From NCBI GenBank assembly GCA_002163155.1, contig MAAO01000008.1, positions 186,001 to 250,000 of the forward strand: DNA of 64,000 nucleotides. Direction: 5' to 3'. This DNA is from Halobacteriovorax marinus (GTDB lineage Bacteria; Bdellovibrionota; Bacteriovoracia; Bacteriovoracales; Bacteriovoracaceae). Below are positions 46,284-55,750 of the stretch, in pieces; positions within the stretch are counted from its first letter, which is position 1, and each line of letters begins with the position of its first letter. A model generated the notes under the pieces. That model was not told the origin of the DNA and did no database searches. It saw only the letters and a program-made list of their open reading frames with translations. The translations under genes were made by a program, and so were the position numbers.

Positions 46284-46718
46284 TTATTTAATTAATAAGA
46301 ATTTATATTTGTTTTCATTGACTGTAGATTTCAATACAGAAAGCTCATAGAGCATCTCTTGACTCTTATAATAAGCGGCCAAATCTCTATTTAAAGAAAT
46401 TAAGAGCTCTCCTGCTTTTACTCTAACGTAGGTATTCTCATCATTTGAATCATACAAAGACTTAAGAGATTCCATCCCAGCAGATATTTGCTTAACAACA
46501 CAATCACGGCATCCTTTAGCTTCACTACATGACTTTAGAAGTAGAACAGTTTGGTAATACTTATCCAAGACATCCACTTGTTCGACTACGTTTACACTAC
46601 GAAATCTAGTTCTAAGGATTGAGTTACATTCCACTGCATATAAATAAGCGGATTTAAAATTTCCCTCGTTAAGACTATTTTGTCCCAACCAATAACTATC
46701 ATTCCATTTTTCTAACAT
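46284..46718 (-). CDS. Helical protein of unknown function upstream of flavodoxin
   Basis: A 144-residue cytoplasmic protein with no signal peptide. It is almost entirely helical, with pairs of helices such as SLNEGNFKSAYLYAVECNSIL that recall tetratricopeptide-type repeats, and a cysteine cluster (SCSEAKGCRDC) near 78-88. AGGAAG precedes the ATG. It is the first gene of an operon with flavodoxin and divergent from sodN, so a stress-linked role is possible. No family is recognised. Confidence 0.6.
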   Translation of the reverse strand: MLEKWNDSYWLGQNSLNEGNFKSAYLYAVECNSILRTRFRSVNVVEQVDVLDKYYQTVLLLKSCSEAKGCRDCVVKQISAGMESLKSLYDSNDENTYVRVKAGELLISLNRDLAAYYKSQEMLYELSVLKSTVNENKYKFLLIK

Positions 46719-46752
46719 TTCTAAACTTCCTATTTTAATGCTTTAATAAAGT

Positions 46753-46781
46753 TTGACTATTCAAACAAATATATATACGAT
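46753..46781 (+). promoter_or_regulatory. Candidate promoter of sodN-sodX
   Basis: TTGACT (46753-46758) and TACGAT (46776-46781) are 17 bases apart, 40 bases before the sodN ATG. The -35 element lies inside a small inverted repeat TTTGA-CTAT-TCAAA (46752-46765), a possible regulator site. Consensus prediction only. Confidence 0.5.
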
Positions 46782-46821
46782 CGAACAAATTAAATCAAGA
46801 CTTTAAAACAAGAGGTATTTT

Positions 46822-47337
46822 ATGATTCACGCAATCTTAGAAACTATGGATAGTTTCGCTCCATTTAAAACAGTAAAAGCACACTGTGATGTTCCGTGTG
46901 GTGTTTACGATCCTACTACTGCAGTGATTGCTGCCATGACTGTAGCTCGTATGACAGACACAATTCTTGAGCTTGAAGAGCATGAGATTAAGGACCACCA
47001 AGGAACACGTGATCTTCATTATCAAAATAAGATTACAAGAATGATTAATGAAAAAGAGAGATCTGCAGAAATTGTAAAAGAAGAAGTTCGAATTATTTGG
47101 GGAGATTTTTTTAAGGAACCTCAATTTAAGCAATTCCCTCAGATTCACTCTCTCGTTCACGAGGTACTGTTACTCGCTTCAAAGTGTAAACAGAATATCG
47201 ATCAAGACGCTACAAGAGATCTTGTCACTAAGTTAAATGATTTTTCAGAAATCTTTTGGAAAATAAAAAATATAAAATTCAAAAACGTAACCTACCATTG
47301 CAAACCCAATCTAGAAGTTATTCTTCCTGAACTATAA
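46822..47337 (+). CDS. sodN: Nickel-type superoxide dismutase precursor
   Basis: Nickel-dependent superoxide dismutase. The nickel hook HCDVPCGVYDP starts at residue 21, so the first 20 residues (ending KA) are a propeptide; after cleavage His1, Cys2 and Cys6 bind nickel. The mature part has the usual four-helix length, total 171 residues. AGAGG precedes the ATG. It is immediately followed, without a gap, by the protease SodX that performs the cleavage. NiSOD is found in actinomycetes, cyanobacteria and scattered marine bacteria. Confidence 0.97.
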   Translation: MIHAILETMDSFAPFKTVKAHCDVPCGVYDPTTAVIAAMTVARMTDTILELEEHEIKDHQGTRDLHYQNKITRMINEKERSAEIVKEEVRIIWGDFFKEPQFKQFPQIHSLVHEVLLLASKCKQNIDQDATRDLVTKLNDFSEIFWKIKNIKFKNVTYHCKPNLEVILPEL

Positions 47338-47637
47338 ATGATTTCAATATTTAAAGTTCAAGGTCAAAGCATGTCTCCTCTTTACGAAGATGGAGACTAT
47401 CTTTTTATCTTTAAACCATTCTGGAAAAAGCCTCCTCTTGCAAAACAGATTATCGTATTCAATCATATTAAGTATGGCCTGCTCTTAAAGAGAGTTGTAT
47501 CCGTCGATAAAAAAAGCAAGATCTTTTTTTCAAAAGGTCACAATAGTCATAGTATTTCGAGGGAAGAAATTGGAGCGATTAAGTTCGAAGAGATTAAAGG
47601 TACGCCAATTTTTCATATAAAAGGTAAGAAAACCTAG
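47338..47637 (+). CDS. sodX: NiSOD maturation protease (S26 family)
   Basis: Short signal-peptidase-like serine protease of 99 residues that removes the NiSOD propeptide. The catalytic dyad is visible: Ser11 in GQSMSP and Lys51 in LLLKRV, and it lacks a membrane helix, as is typical for SodX. Its ATG directly follows the sodN stop codon, with no ribosome site of its own, so it depends on translational coupling to sodN. No nickel transporter gene is near. Confidence 0.93.
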   Translation: MISIFKVQGQSMSPLYEDGDYLFIFKPFWKKPPLAKQIIVFNHIKYGLLLKRVVSVDKKSKIFFSKGHNSHSISREEIGAIKFEEIKGTPIFHIKGKKT

Positions 47638-47643
47638 AAGTAG

Positions 47644-47682
47644 AAAAAAAAGGTTGGCACTTGTTTAATCCAAGCACCAACC
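47644..47682 (-). terminator. Intrinsic terminator
   Basis: On the minus strand a stem of GGTTGG (47652-47657) with CCAACC (47677-47682), extended by a CTTG/CAAG pair across a small internal loop, is followed by eight T (read as A at 47644-47651). It ends the DUF3365 gene and may also act for sodX on the opposite strand. Confidence 0.85.
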
Positions 47683-47696
47683 AATTTAATTAATAT

Positions 47697-48488
47697 TTAT
47701 CCATCCATCAAAATAATAATACTAATACCACCACCTAGAGTCTTAAGCGGATAACCTTTACCACTCTGGTGAATATTTGGACCATTTTGACCTGCTTCAG
47801 CTCCATGACATCCAATACACCCTTTCTTATAGTATTCAGGTAGCAATTGTCTGAAAGCTTTTTGACCTTTATAAGTAGTGACTTCAGAAAAAGGACTTCC
47901 TCTCTCGTAGCCAGCTTTTGAGAAAATACTATTCAGAATTTTTTTCTCCCATTCGTCAGGTGCATTACTTCTTTTTACTAAGAGTTTATCGGGAGCAGTT
48001 AATTTTAAAAGGGCCTTACCTTCTGTTCTAGCATTAAACTCCTTCATCACTTCAACTGCGTAACGAGCAGGTAAGAATTTATTATCATAAACATTAACTC
48101 CTTTTTTAAAATGAGTAGCCGGACTGTATTTAAAGACCCCTTCGTATTGTCCCTTCACAGCTTTTATGATCACGGAGACAATGGAATCGATAAGATGACC
48201 ACGAAGAACTCCCTCTGGAGTGTCATCAGTAGGAGGAAATCTAGAACCTGTCGTTTTCTTATAAATTTTCTTAGTCTGAATTAAGAAAGAAATAATAAAA
48301 TCATCAGGAGATTCCCCTTTTAAGGACTCTCTAGGGTTTCCAATAAAGGGCTTATTCTTCGTCACAATAGAGCGTGATGAGCGAAACAGAGTTGTTAGCT
48401 GAAAAGCTAACTGCTTATTATCCATAGCGAACGTATCCACAGATAGAAGCATTAATAATGCAAGCATGGGCGCCTTAAGTTTTTTCAT
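47697..48488 (-). CDS. Tll0287-like (DUF3365) haem-binding exported protein
   Basis: Exported protein of 263 residues related to the Tll0287-like domain, a PAS-like haem sensor fold. From the ATG at 48488, with AAAGGAG upstream, a signal peptide (about 1-18, ending TFA) is present; the longer frame to 48575 lacks one. A single CIGCH haem site is near 222-226, followed by the typical GPNIHQSGKGYPLKTLGGG stretch. Known homologues bind haem and sit in sensors; this one is stand-alone and lies downstream of the chemosensory operon. A redox or gas-sensing role is inferred. Confidence 0.8.
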   Translation of the reverse strand: MKKLKAPMLALLMLLSVDTFAMDNKQLAFQLTTLFRSSRSIVTKNKPFIGNPRESLKGESPDDFIISFLIQTKKIYKKTTGSRFPPTDDTPEGVLRGHLIDSIVSVIIKAVKGQYEGVFKYSPATHFKKGVNVYDNKFLPARYAVEVMKEFNARTEGKALLKLTAPDKLLVKRSNAPDEWEKKILNSIFSKAGYERGSPFSEVTTYKGQKAFRQLLPEYYKKGCIGCHGAEAGQNGPNIHQSGKGYPLKTLGGGISIIILMDG

Positions 48489-48621
48489 TTCATTCTCCTT
48501 TCTTAACAGTTGTCTGAATTGATCTTCACAAAAATGGCTATAGTTGTAATGGATGACCATTTTACACCTTGCCAACCTAGTTATTCATTAATAAATTCTT
48601 AATATAATTATTCTCTTATAT

Positions 48622-50508
48622 TTACTTTAATTTATTGAATGTCATTAATGCTATTTTTTTAAGAGGGAGAATATACTTCGCAGCATTTAGTTTTATAGCA
48701 GCTCTTGGCATACCAAACACTACTGAAGACTCCTCATCTTGAGCTATAGTGCTAAAGCCATTATTCTTTAATCTTAAAAGTCCTCTAGCACCATCTTCTC
48801 CCATCCCAGTAAGAATACAGGCCACAACATGTTTATCAAATTCATTAATATTCGCTATAGAATTAAAGAAAAAATCAACAGAAGGCTTATGTCTATTAAA
48901 AGGAGGGTCATCTGTGACAAACAATTTAATAACACTACCCGTTTTAACAATTTTTAATTGCTTTCCACCAGGTGCTATATAGATAGTATTCTTTAAAATT
49001 GTTTCATTATGCTCGGCTTCCTTTACTGTAAATTCATAGAGTTCATTAAATCTTGCAGCCAATTTCATTGAAAATGACTCTGGTATATGTTGAATTACAA
49101 TTGTAGGAGGAATTTCACAGGGATAGGAATTAAATATTTCCTTTAAGGCTTCTACGCCCCCAGTAGAAGAACCAATGACAACAATATTATTTTCAATTTT
49201 TGAAATATGATGTTTTTTGACTTTGACTATTTTTATATTTTTCAAAGACAAAACTTCTCTAATTTTCTTTGAACTCTTAATCGTTCTACAAAGTTTCTTT
49301 GAAATCTCATCGAGACTATCAAAACTAGGCTTTTCAATATATTCAAAAGCACCAAGCTCTAATGATTGAAAATAATAATCAGAATCATCTTTAGAGAAAG
49401 AACTAACTATGATTACGGCGATATCAAGCTCTTTTGCATATTTCTTTAGGAATTCTATTCCTGTCATTTCTGGCATTTGAATATCTAAAGTTATCACATC
49501 TGGTTTATAGATTTTAATTTGCTCTAAGGCCTCCATGGCAGAGCTTGCAGTACTGACTACTTTAATATCACTATCATCTTTCAAACACCTTTTAATGACT
49601 TTTTGTACGGGTAGAGAATCGTCTACAACTATTACTTTTTTAACATGGGTAATTTTTGAGGTACTCATTTCTGACAATTTAGGACAACGCTTATAAATAG
49701 ATTTACCCAAATAACTTAGTCCTTCAATTTCATAATCGATAGCCTCAGACATGCCAAGAATAAGAAGACCTCCTTCATGAAGTCTAGTAGCAAGGGCATG
49801 AATGATTCTTTTTACAGTCACTTTATCAAAGTAAATAAGAACATTTCTTATCATAATGAGATCGAACTTCATGCTAGGGTAGGCCACAACATTTGTCAGA
49901 TTCAAATTTCTAAATTTTATTTTATCAACAATTTCATTTTTAAATTTGTAATAACCAGAATTGTTACCAGTGCCTCTAATAATATAATTCTTAAAAGGTA
50001 GTTGATGAATAGACTCACCAAATCTTTCTGCTGGGTAAACACCCTGCATACACTGAGCAAGAACGTTATTATCAATATCTGTGGCAAGTAATTTTAATTC
50101 ATTAAATCTATTCGATTTCTTTATAAAATGATCAATCTCGCAAGCTAAGGTATAAGGCTCTTCCCCAGTAGAAGCGGCAGCACACCAAACATAGAGGTTT
50201 TTATGTTTACATAAGTCAGGCAGGTAGTGATTAATAATATATTCAAAATGTTCAGCTTCTCTAAAAAAATGAGTTTTATTTGTAGTTAGACAAGAGATAA
50301 ACTCCTCTATCAGTCTTTTCTTATTTGTACTCAACAATATAGATAAGAGTTCATCCCAATCATGAATTTTCACTTCATGCATAAGTTTAAATAACCTAGT
50401 TTCAAAAAAGCTCTTCCTATCATCAGCTACAACGATACCCGTTTCTTTATAAAGAATATCTTTAAGAGCTATGAACTGGGATGAATTTAAGACATCTATT
50501 TGATTCAT
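48622..50508 (-). CDS. CheR-REC-CheB fusion: receptor methyltransferase and methylesterase in one chain
   Basis: Single protein of 628 residues combining both adaptation enzymes. Residues about 1-270 are a CheR methyltransferase with the SAM site WCAAASTGEEPYTLA at 108-122. About 290-405 is a receiver domain (VVDDSLPVQKV, DVITLDIQMPEMTG). About 435-628 is a CheB methylesterase with the catalytic serine in GSSTGGVEAL, histidine in IQHIPESFS and aspartate in TGMGEDGARG. CheB-CheR fusions are known, but this order with an internal receiver is unusual. It ends the chemosensory operon, 3 bases after cheW. Confidence 0.94.
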   Translation of the reverse strand: MNQIDVLNSSQFIALKDILYKETGIVVADDRKSFFETRLFKLMHEVKIHDWDELLSILLSTNKKRLIEEFISCLTTNKTHFFREAEHFEYIINHYLPDLCKHKNLYVWCAAASTGEEPYTLACEIDHFIKKSNRFNELKLLATDIDNNVLAQCMQGVYPAERFGESIHQLPFKNYIIRGTGNNSGYYKFKNEIVDKIKFRNLNLTNVVAYPSMKFDLIMIRNVLIYFDKVTVKRIIHALATRLHEGGLLILGMSEAIDYEIEGLSYLGKSIYKRCPKLSEMSTSKITHVKKVIVVDDSLPVQKVIKRCLKDDSDIKVVSTASSAMEALEQIKIYKPDVITLDIQMPEMTGIEFLKKYAKELDIAVIIVSSFSKDDSDYYFQSLELGAFEYIEKPSFDSLDEISKKLCRTIKSSKKIREVLSLKNIKIVKVKKHHISKIENNIVVIGSSTGGVEALKEIFNSYPCEIPPTIVIQHIPESFSMKLAARFNELYEFTVKEAEHNETILKNTIYIAPGGKQLKIVKTGSVIKLFVTDDPPFNRHKPSVDFFFNSIANINEFDKHVVACILTGMGEDGARGLLRLKNNGFSTIAQDEESSVVFGMPRAAIKLNAAKYILPLKKIALMTFNKLK

Positions 50509-50511
50509 TAA

Positions 50512-51009
50512 TTATCCGTTAACAGCATGATTTCTTTCTATTTCTTTTATTTCATCTATATCTAATAGTGGAATAAGGTCTAAGAGAAATCTTAGATTAG
50601 ACTTATTCTCTTCTTTTATAACTCCTGTAACGAATAGGTTCTTCTGACTTTTAATGTGATTTTGATCATCAATGACAGAATCACAAATTAATTGAACTGC
50701 CAAAACTTCATCAACTAAGGCCCCAACTTTTATGTCATCAATATTAAAAATTACAATACAAGTTTGTTTCTCAACGAATTTAGTTGGCGTCTTTTCAATC
50801 CTCATTCCGAGATCAAGTACCGAGATAATTTGACCTCGTAAATTAATCAACCCCTTAAAGTGAGATTTAGTAAGAGGTACAGAAGAAATTTCAAAATTAG
50901 GAACAACTTCACTAATGTCTTTTAGAGGAACACAGTAATGTTTATCAGAAACGATAATTTCGAGATAACGTCTTTCTGTATCAGATTTTAAAATTTCAGT
51001 TGTTTCCAT
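50512..51009 (-). CDS. cheW: Chemotaxis coupling protein CheW
   Basis: CheW adaptor of 165 residues linking receptors to CheA. The two SH3-like subdomains are seen, with the conserved VPNFEISSVPLTKSHFKGLINLRGQIISVLDLG, broken in short: the NLRGQIISVLDL core near 52-63 is diagnostic. It lies 3 bases after cheA and 3 bases before the CheR-CheB fusion gene. The chemosensory system has only this CheW in the window. Confidence 0.94.
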   Translation of the reverse strand: METTEILKSDTERRYLEIIVSDKHYCVPLKDISEVVPNFEISSVPLTKSHFKGLINLRGQIISVLDLGMRIEKTPTKFVEKQTCIVIFNIDDIKVGALVDEVLAVQLICDSVIDDQNHIKSQKNLFVTGVIKEENKSNLRFLLDLIPLLDIDEIKEIERNHAVNG

Positions 51010-51012
51010 TAT

Positions 51013-52881
51013 TTATCCTACATTCTTATAATGTTCTACAATTTGTTTCATTTCTAATACCAATGCCACTCTTCCATCATTTAAAATTGTTCCACCTGCG
51101 ATACCATTTATATTTTTAACATTAGGCATTAGGTCCTTCAGAACTATTCTTTCCTGTGAAACGAGTTCATCAAAAATCATCATATACTTTTCATTTTCAT
51201 AAGGAATAATCGCACCGATCTGCGTTTTTGGATTAGTACTTAGACCTTCAATTTTAAATTTTTCTTTAAGGCAGATAACAGGAAGTACTTCATTTTTATA
51301 ATTAATAACTTTCTTATTGTCGTTAATAGTCTCAACTAGAGAGAGATCTATTTTTTCCGTTTCTGAATAATCAGAATTCGGCATAATGAACTGCTTATCA
51401 CCAATTCTTAAAATACACCCTTGAAACATGGCAAGAGCTAATGGAAGCTTTACAACAAATCGGGTCCCCTTTCCAAATTCAGAATGAATCTCACAGGTTC
51501 CTTTTAAGTCACTGAACATTTTCTTGACCACATCCATTCCAACACCACGACCAGAGACATCAGAAGCTACATTCTTTGTAGAGAAACCATTTGTAAAAAT
51601 GAAGTTATATATCTGCTCATCACTATAGGAGACCTCGCGTTTAGCAATCCCCTTTTCGATAGCTTTCACAAGGATTTGATCTTTATTTAGACCCCTTCCA
51701 TCATCAATTATTTCAATATAGAAAAAGCCCCCCTGTCTAAAAGCTTTTAATTCAACTTTTCCCTCTTTAGTTTTACCAAGACGTAAACGTTCTTCATTTG
51801 TTTCAAGACCATGATCAATAGCATTTCTCACCATATGTGTTAGTGGATCAACTAGACAATCAGCAATTGTTTTATCTAACTCAGAAGCTTCACCAGTTTT
51901 AATAAAAACAATATTCTTTGATACTTTCTTTGAAGTCTCTCTAGCAACTCTTTCAAGTCGTCCAAAAATTTGTTTCAATGAGATCATCCTAAGGGTAATG
52001 GCCGTTTGTTGTAAATCTAGTGTAATCTTATCGAGATTAGCTGAAGTCGTTTTTATTTCTTCAATATTTTTTTCAATACCATCATCAATTAAATAACTAA
52101 GTTTCTTTTGCCAAATAACTTGTTCTCCAAAGTAGTCTAGCAAACTGTCAATTTTATCCAGGTTAACTTTAATTGATTCATTCTTATTTGAAGATGAAGT
52201 AGTAACTTTATTAACTTCAATAGACGCTTCTGTTGTTTCTTCCTTAACTTCAACGATACTTTCTATTTGCAAAAGACTTTCTTTTTTATTATTTTTTTCA
52301 GTTTCAGTCTTACTATAAAAATCAGGATCCATATCAGCTAATAATTGAAGGGCCTCTTCATCACTAATGCTAGAATCTTTCTTTATTGTTGTTTCAATAT
52401 CTTCTTCTACCTCATTAATGAACTCTTCTAAATCTTCTATTACATCTTCAAATTTCTCACTCTTAACTGTTCCCTCATAAGTTACTGTTTCATCTCCCTC
52501 ATAGTAAGCGATGGCCCTAAAGCCTTCATCGTAGACACCTTCTTCATTCCCATGAGTTAATGCGATTAACGCCTTTTTAATAGTGTCGGAAAATAACAGC
52601 AAGGTATCGGCGACTTTCTGATCTTTAGCAATGACACCATCGCGAATTTTAATAATAAAATCTTCAGCATGGTGACAAAACTCTCCCAACCGATCAAACT
52701 TAACGGCAGAGCTAGACCCTTTCAAACTATGAAAAAGTCTAAGTATTTCATCCATTGTCTTCGAATTGTTGGGATCTTTTTCATATGATAGAAAGCACCC
52801 TTCAGCTTCTTCAATCATATCCCTTGCTTCTTCAATGAAATCTTGTCTTATTTCAATGAGAAAATCATCAATACCACTCAT
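51013..52881 (-). CDS. cheA: Chemotaxis histidine kinase CheA
   Basis: Cytoplasmic kinase of 622 residues. The N-terminal HPt domain carries the phosphoacceptor His51 in LFHSLKGSSSAV. An acidic linker (about 130-220) takes the place of a clear CheY-binding domain, then the dimerisation helices, the ATPase with THMVRNAIDHGLE and DDGRGL, and a C-terminal CheW-like domain with GGTILNDGRVAL. AAGGA precedes the ATG. It follows the receptor gene by 13 bases. Without a nearby cheY the output may go through a distant regulator, possibly the response regulator at 55059. Confidence 0.95.
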   Translation of the reverse strand: MSGIDDFLIEIRQDFIEEARDMIEEAEGCFLSYEKDPNNSKTMDEILRLFHSLKGSSSAVKFDRLGEFCHHAEDFIIKIRDGVIAKDQKVADTLLLFSDTIKKALIALTHGNEEGVYDEGFRAIAYYEGDETVTYEGTVKSEKFEDVIEDLEEFINEVEEDIETTIKKDSSISDEEALQLLADMDPDFYSKTETEKNNKKESLLQIESIVEVKEETTEASIEVNKVTTSSSNKNESIKVNLDKIDSLLDYFGEQVIWQKKLSYLIDDGIEKNIEEIKTTSANLDKITLDLQQTAITLRMISLKQIFGRLERVARETSKKVSKNIVFIKTGEASELDKTIADCLVDPLTHMVRNAIDHGLETNEERLRLGKTKEGKVELKAFRQGGFFYIEIIDDGRGLNKDQILVKAIEKGIAKREVSYSDEQIYNFIFTNGFSTKNVASDVSGRGVGMDVVKKMFSDLKGTCEIHSEFGKGTRFVVKLPLALAMFQGCILRIGDKQFIMPNSDYSETEKIDLSLVETINDNKKVINYKNEVLPVICLKEKFKIEGLSTNPKTQIGAIIPYENEKYMMIFDELVSQERIVLKDLMPNVKNINGIAGGTILNDGRVALVLEMKQIVEHYKNVG

Positions 52882-52894
52882 GATCGATTCCTTT

Positions 52895-54931
52895 TTAAAT
52901 CTTTTCCCATTCGTCCTGATCTGATGAATCCGCTACACTCACAGTATCGTCTCCCACCGCCATATTTGTCGCACTTTCAAAAGCAGGCTGAGGCACGGAT
53001 ACCATATTTGGAGATAACGATAGAACATTTGAGACCTGATTTATTACAGAATTATGCGACGTTTTCTCTTGAAGACTAATATGTTTATTATTTTTTCCCT
53101 TAACAAGAGAGACTATATCGTCTACGGCAGTTGTTAATAATACAGATTGTTTATTTAGCTCCTGCGAAGAAAGAGAAGTTATATCAGACAGTTTTACATT
53201 TTGCTGAGTTGTTAAATCTAACTCTGAAATGGCCTTATTCACTTGTTCTATTCCATCCGCTTGATCCTTTGATGAAATAAGAATTTGTTCTGAGTTCTTA
53301 GTGATTTTTATTAATGTAGATGAAATCTCATCGATAAACGCAGTCGCCTCAGTGAGAATATTATGACCTTGAGTCACTTTTTCTTTGTTCTCCGAAGCTA
53401 CTGTTTCAGCTGCTTTAGTTGATTCTTTTACGATACTTGAAATTTCTGTGGCGGCCTTTCCAGAGAGTTGCGCCAGGTTACTAACTTCCCTTGCTACAAC
53501 TCCAAAACCTCTACCATGTTCACCTGCTCTTTCTGCTTCAACCGAAGCATTAAATGATAAAATCTTTGTTTGAAAAACAATATCATCAATTATTTTAGTC
53601 TTTTCAGATATTTCGTCAAAGATTTTTACCAGTCCTGAAATTTTCTCATTACTATCAATAATACTATTCATAGAGACTGTAAGTTCTTTCATCTTTCTAA
53701 TGGCAAGATTTGAAGTCTCAGTCGTAGAGTCTGAGATATCTTTTGATTTTTCTGCTTCAGATACATTCTTCCTAACCATACTAGATATTTCTTCTATTGA
53801 TGCTGCTGTTTCTTGAATAGAACTAGAGTTCTCAGTGGCATATTCTGAGAGCTTTAAGCTATTTTTTGAAAGGTTCTTAGACTCTAGAGACACAACACTT
53901 GCCCCCGAGTGAAGACTATCTATCAAAGAATTTAGTCTTTCATTGATTCCTCTTATTGTATAACAGCTTAATCCAACAACTATTAAGAAACCTAAGGATG
54001 TCATGAAGGTCATTAGGTAGATTTTAGAACTCTCCTTTGCAATAGATGGAGCAATTAAGTTATCTGTTAAATGAGAAAATTCACTTTCTAAAAGAAGATT
54101 TATATCTTGAACAGCACTTGAAATCGTATCAAAAAACTTAATAGGCTCAATACCAAAGTCCCCATTGTATTTTCGCAGTAGAACCTTTTCGTATGACTTC
54201 TTTACTATTTTCCAGGTTTCTTTTTCTTTAAAAGTAGCAAGAGTCTTTTTCCCCTTTCCAGAAAGCTGTAATACTGGGGAATTTAGGTTTGATAGAGCAG
54301 AGTTATATAGCTTTAAAAGGTTATTAGCTGTTTTCTGTCTAATAGGATCATTCGCAGTAAATATATTGGTTAAGTTGGCCCTAAGCAGGCCTAAGTCTTC
54401 TTTGGCTTCCTCTAAGATTCTAAGGCTGATTATGAGTGAAACATAACCTAAACTACTTCCATTATCAGCAGTATAATTATAGTGACCAAGTAGAGAATAG
54501 ATCAAATCTGAATAGTTCTTTAAATGTAGCGCTAAATCTGTTTTATTATCAACGAGCTCTCTAAAATGAACTAGATTTTTCATTTTGTGTTTCAATTCAA
54601 CTAATACAACATTATCAGTTAAATCAGCATCAACAATTGATTTTTCAAAATTAATAATATTTCTATCTACTACTGATCTATGGGATAATATTTGTTTTAA
54701 GTTTTCCACTCCAGAGATATATCCTGAAGACAATCCTCTCTCTATTTGCAGCGAATTCACTAGAGGAGCCACCTCCTTTAAAACTTCCATATATCTATCT
54801 ACTTTATTCTGAGCATTGTAGACATCGTAATTTGATGAGAGATAAAGAGTTGAGATTCCCGTAAAAGAAAGTAGTGAGATAGTAACTAAAATAACAATTT
54901 GCCAAGTTAAGGTAATGTTAATTTTTTTCAT
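52895..54931 (-). CDS. Methyl-accepting chemotaxis protein with NIT sensor domain
   Basis: Chemoreceptor of 678 residues, first gene of the che operon. After a membrane span (about 8-29) comes a long extracytoplasmic helical domain with LQIERGLSSGYISG near 59-72, the signature of the nitrate/nitrite-sensing NIT domain. A second span (about 303-327) leads to the cytoplasmic signalling core with FNASVEAERAGEHGRGFGVVA at its tip. AGGAAA precedes the ATG. The sensing of nitrate or nitrite is inferred from the domain; most NIT domains are uncharacterised. Confidence 0.92.
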   Translation of the reverse strand: MKKINITLTWQIVILVTISLLSFTGISTLYLSSNYDVYNAQNKVDRYMEVLKEVAPLVNSLQIERGLSSGYISGVENLKQILSHRSVVDRNIINFEKSIVDADLTDNVVLVELKHKMKNLVHFRELVDNKTDLALHLKNYSDLIYSLLGHYNYTADNGSSLGYVSLIISLRILEEAKEDLGLLRANLTNIFTANDPIRQKTANNLLKLYNSALSNLNSPVLQLSGKGKKTLATFKEKETWKIVKKSYEKVLLRKYNGDFGIEPIKFFDTISSAVQDINLLLESEFSHLTDNLIAPSIAKESSKIYLMTFMTSLGFLIVVGLSCYTIRGINERLNSLIDSLHSGASVVSLESKNLSKNSLKLSEYATENSSSIQETAASIEEISSMVRKNVSEAEKSKDISDSTTETSNLAIRKMKELTVSMNSIIDSNEKISGLVKIFDEISEKTKIIDDIVFQTKILSFNASVEAERAGEHGRGFGVVAREVSNLAQLSGKAATEISSIVKESTKAAETVASENKEKVTQGHNILTEATAFIDEISSTLIKITKNSEQILISSKDQADGIEQVNKAISELDLTTQQNVKLSDITSLSSQELNKQSVLLTTAVDDIVSLVKGKNNKHISLQEKTSHNSVINQVSNVLSLSPNMVSVPQPAFESATNMAVGDDTVSVADSSDQDEWEKI

Positions 54932-55058
54932 TAAATATTTCCTAGTAGGTTTATAGATTTTAACTACAATCGGAAATCTTTGAAAAAAATTTAGTCTCTA
55001 TACCTGAAACACACGCTAATTTAGATAAATTTAAATTTATAATTTGAAAGGAAAGTGC

Positions 55059-55613
55059 TCAGGCAATTGTTAGCAAATGCTTTATTTTGTCTTTCTTAAA
55101 CATGAGAATTGTTGAAACAGCACTTAAGCATTCGAACCTTTGATTATCGTTAAGGGCCACATAATCAAGATTTGTCTTGTAACTAAAGATTTCACAAAGA
55201 ACTGTCACTAGCTCCGATTCCATTTTTTCTTTTTTAAGACTTACTAGAGCATCATTCACTCTCTTAATGACAGTCTCTTCTATAAACGGCTTATCAATAA
55301 TGTCATAAGCACCACAACGCATGGCCAATCTAGAGACCTTAACATCTGCATACCCAGAAATTAAAATGACAGGAATCAGAGGATCAACCTCTTTGATTTG
55401 TTTTAAAAGATCAACCCCTGAAACTTCCTTCATCTTTATATCAGAAAGAACCAGTTGAATATTCTCTTCTCTTATAATTTTAATGGCATCCTCACCAGAC
55501 TCTGCTTCAAATATATGGTCACATAAATTTTCACAGAGATAAGTAAGGAGTTTTCTTATATCTAGGTCGTCATCAACAATTAATATACTTGTTTTTAGTT
55601 TGTTTTTTCTCAT
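55059..55613 (-). CDS. Response regulator with short C-terminal region
   Basis: Receiver-domain protein of about 184 residues. The receiver (about 10-125) has the acidic pair in ILIVDDDLDIRKL, the phosphoacceptor in LVLSDIKMKEVSG and the lysine in IIDKPF. A 60-residue helical tail follows without a recognised output domain. I place the start at the ATG at 55613; no strong ribosome site is visible, and a TTG at 55703 would add 30 poorly conserved residues. It lies next to the chemosensory operon and could be its phosphate acceptor. Confidence 0.8.
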   Translation of the reverse strand: MRKNKLKTSILIVDDDLDIRKLLTYLCENLCDHIFEAESGEDAIKIIREENIQLVLSDIKMKEVSGVDLLKQIKEVDPLIPVILISGYADVKVSRLAMRCGAYDIIDKPFIEETVIKRVNDALVSLKKEKMESELVTVLCEIFSYKTNLDYVALNDNQRFECLSAVSTILMFKKDKIKHLLTIA

Positions 55614-55750
55614 TCGAATATTATAGGAGAACTTTTTAAATTTAGGATTTAATAAAATGATAAGATCTAATACGCTTTTAAGAGGAAAGAAAATTCCCGA
55701 CAAACGTTCTCAATTAAGACAAATACTAGTCAGAATAATGAGGTTTTATA

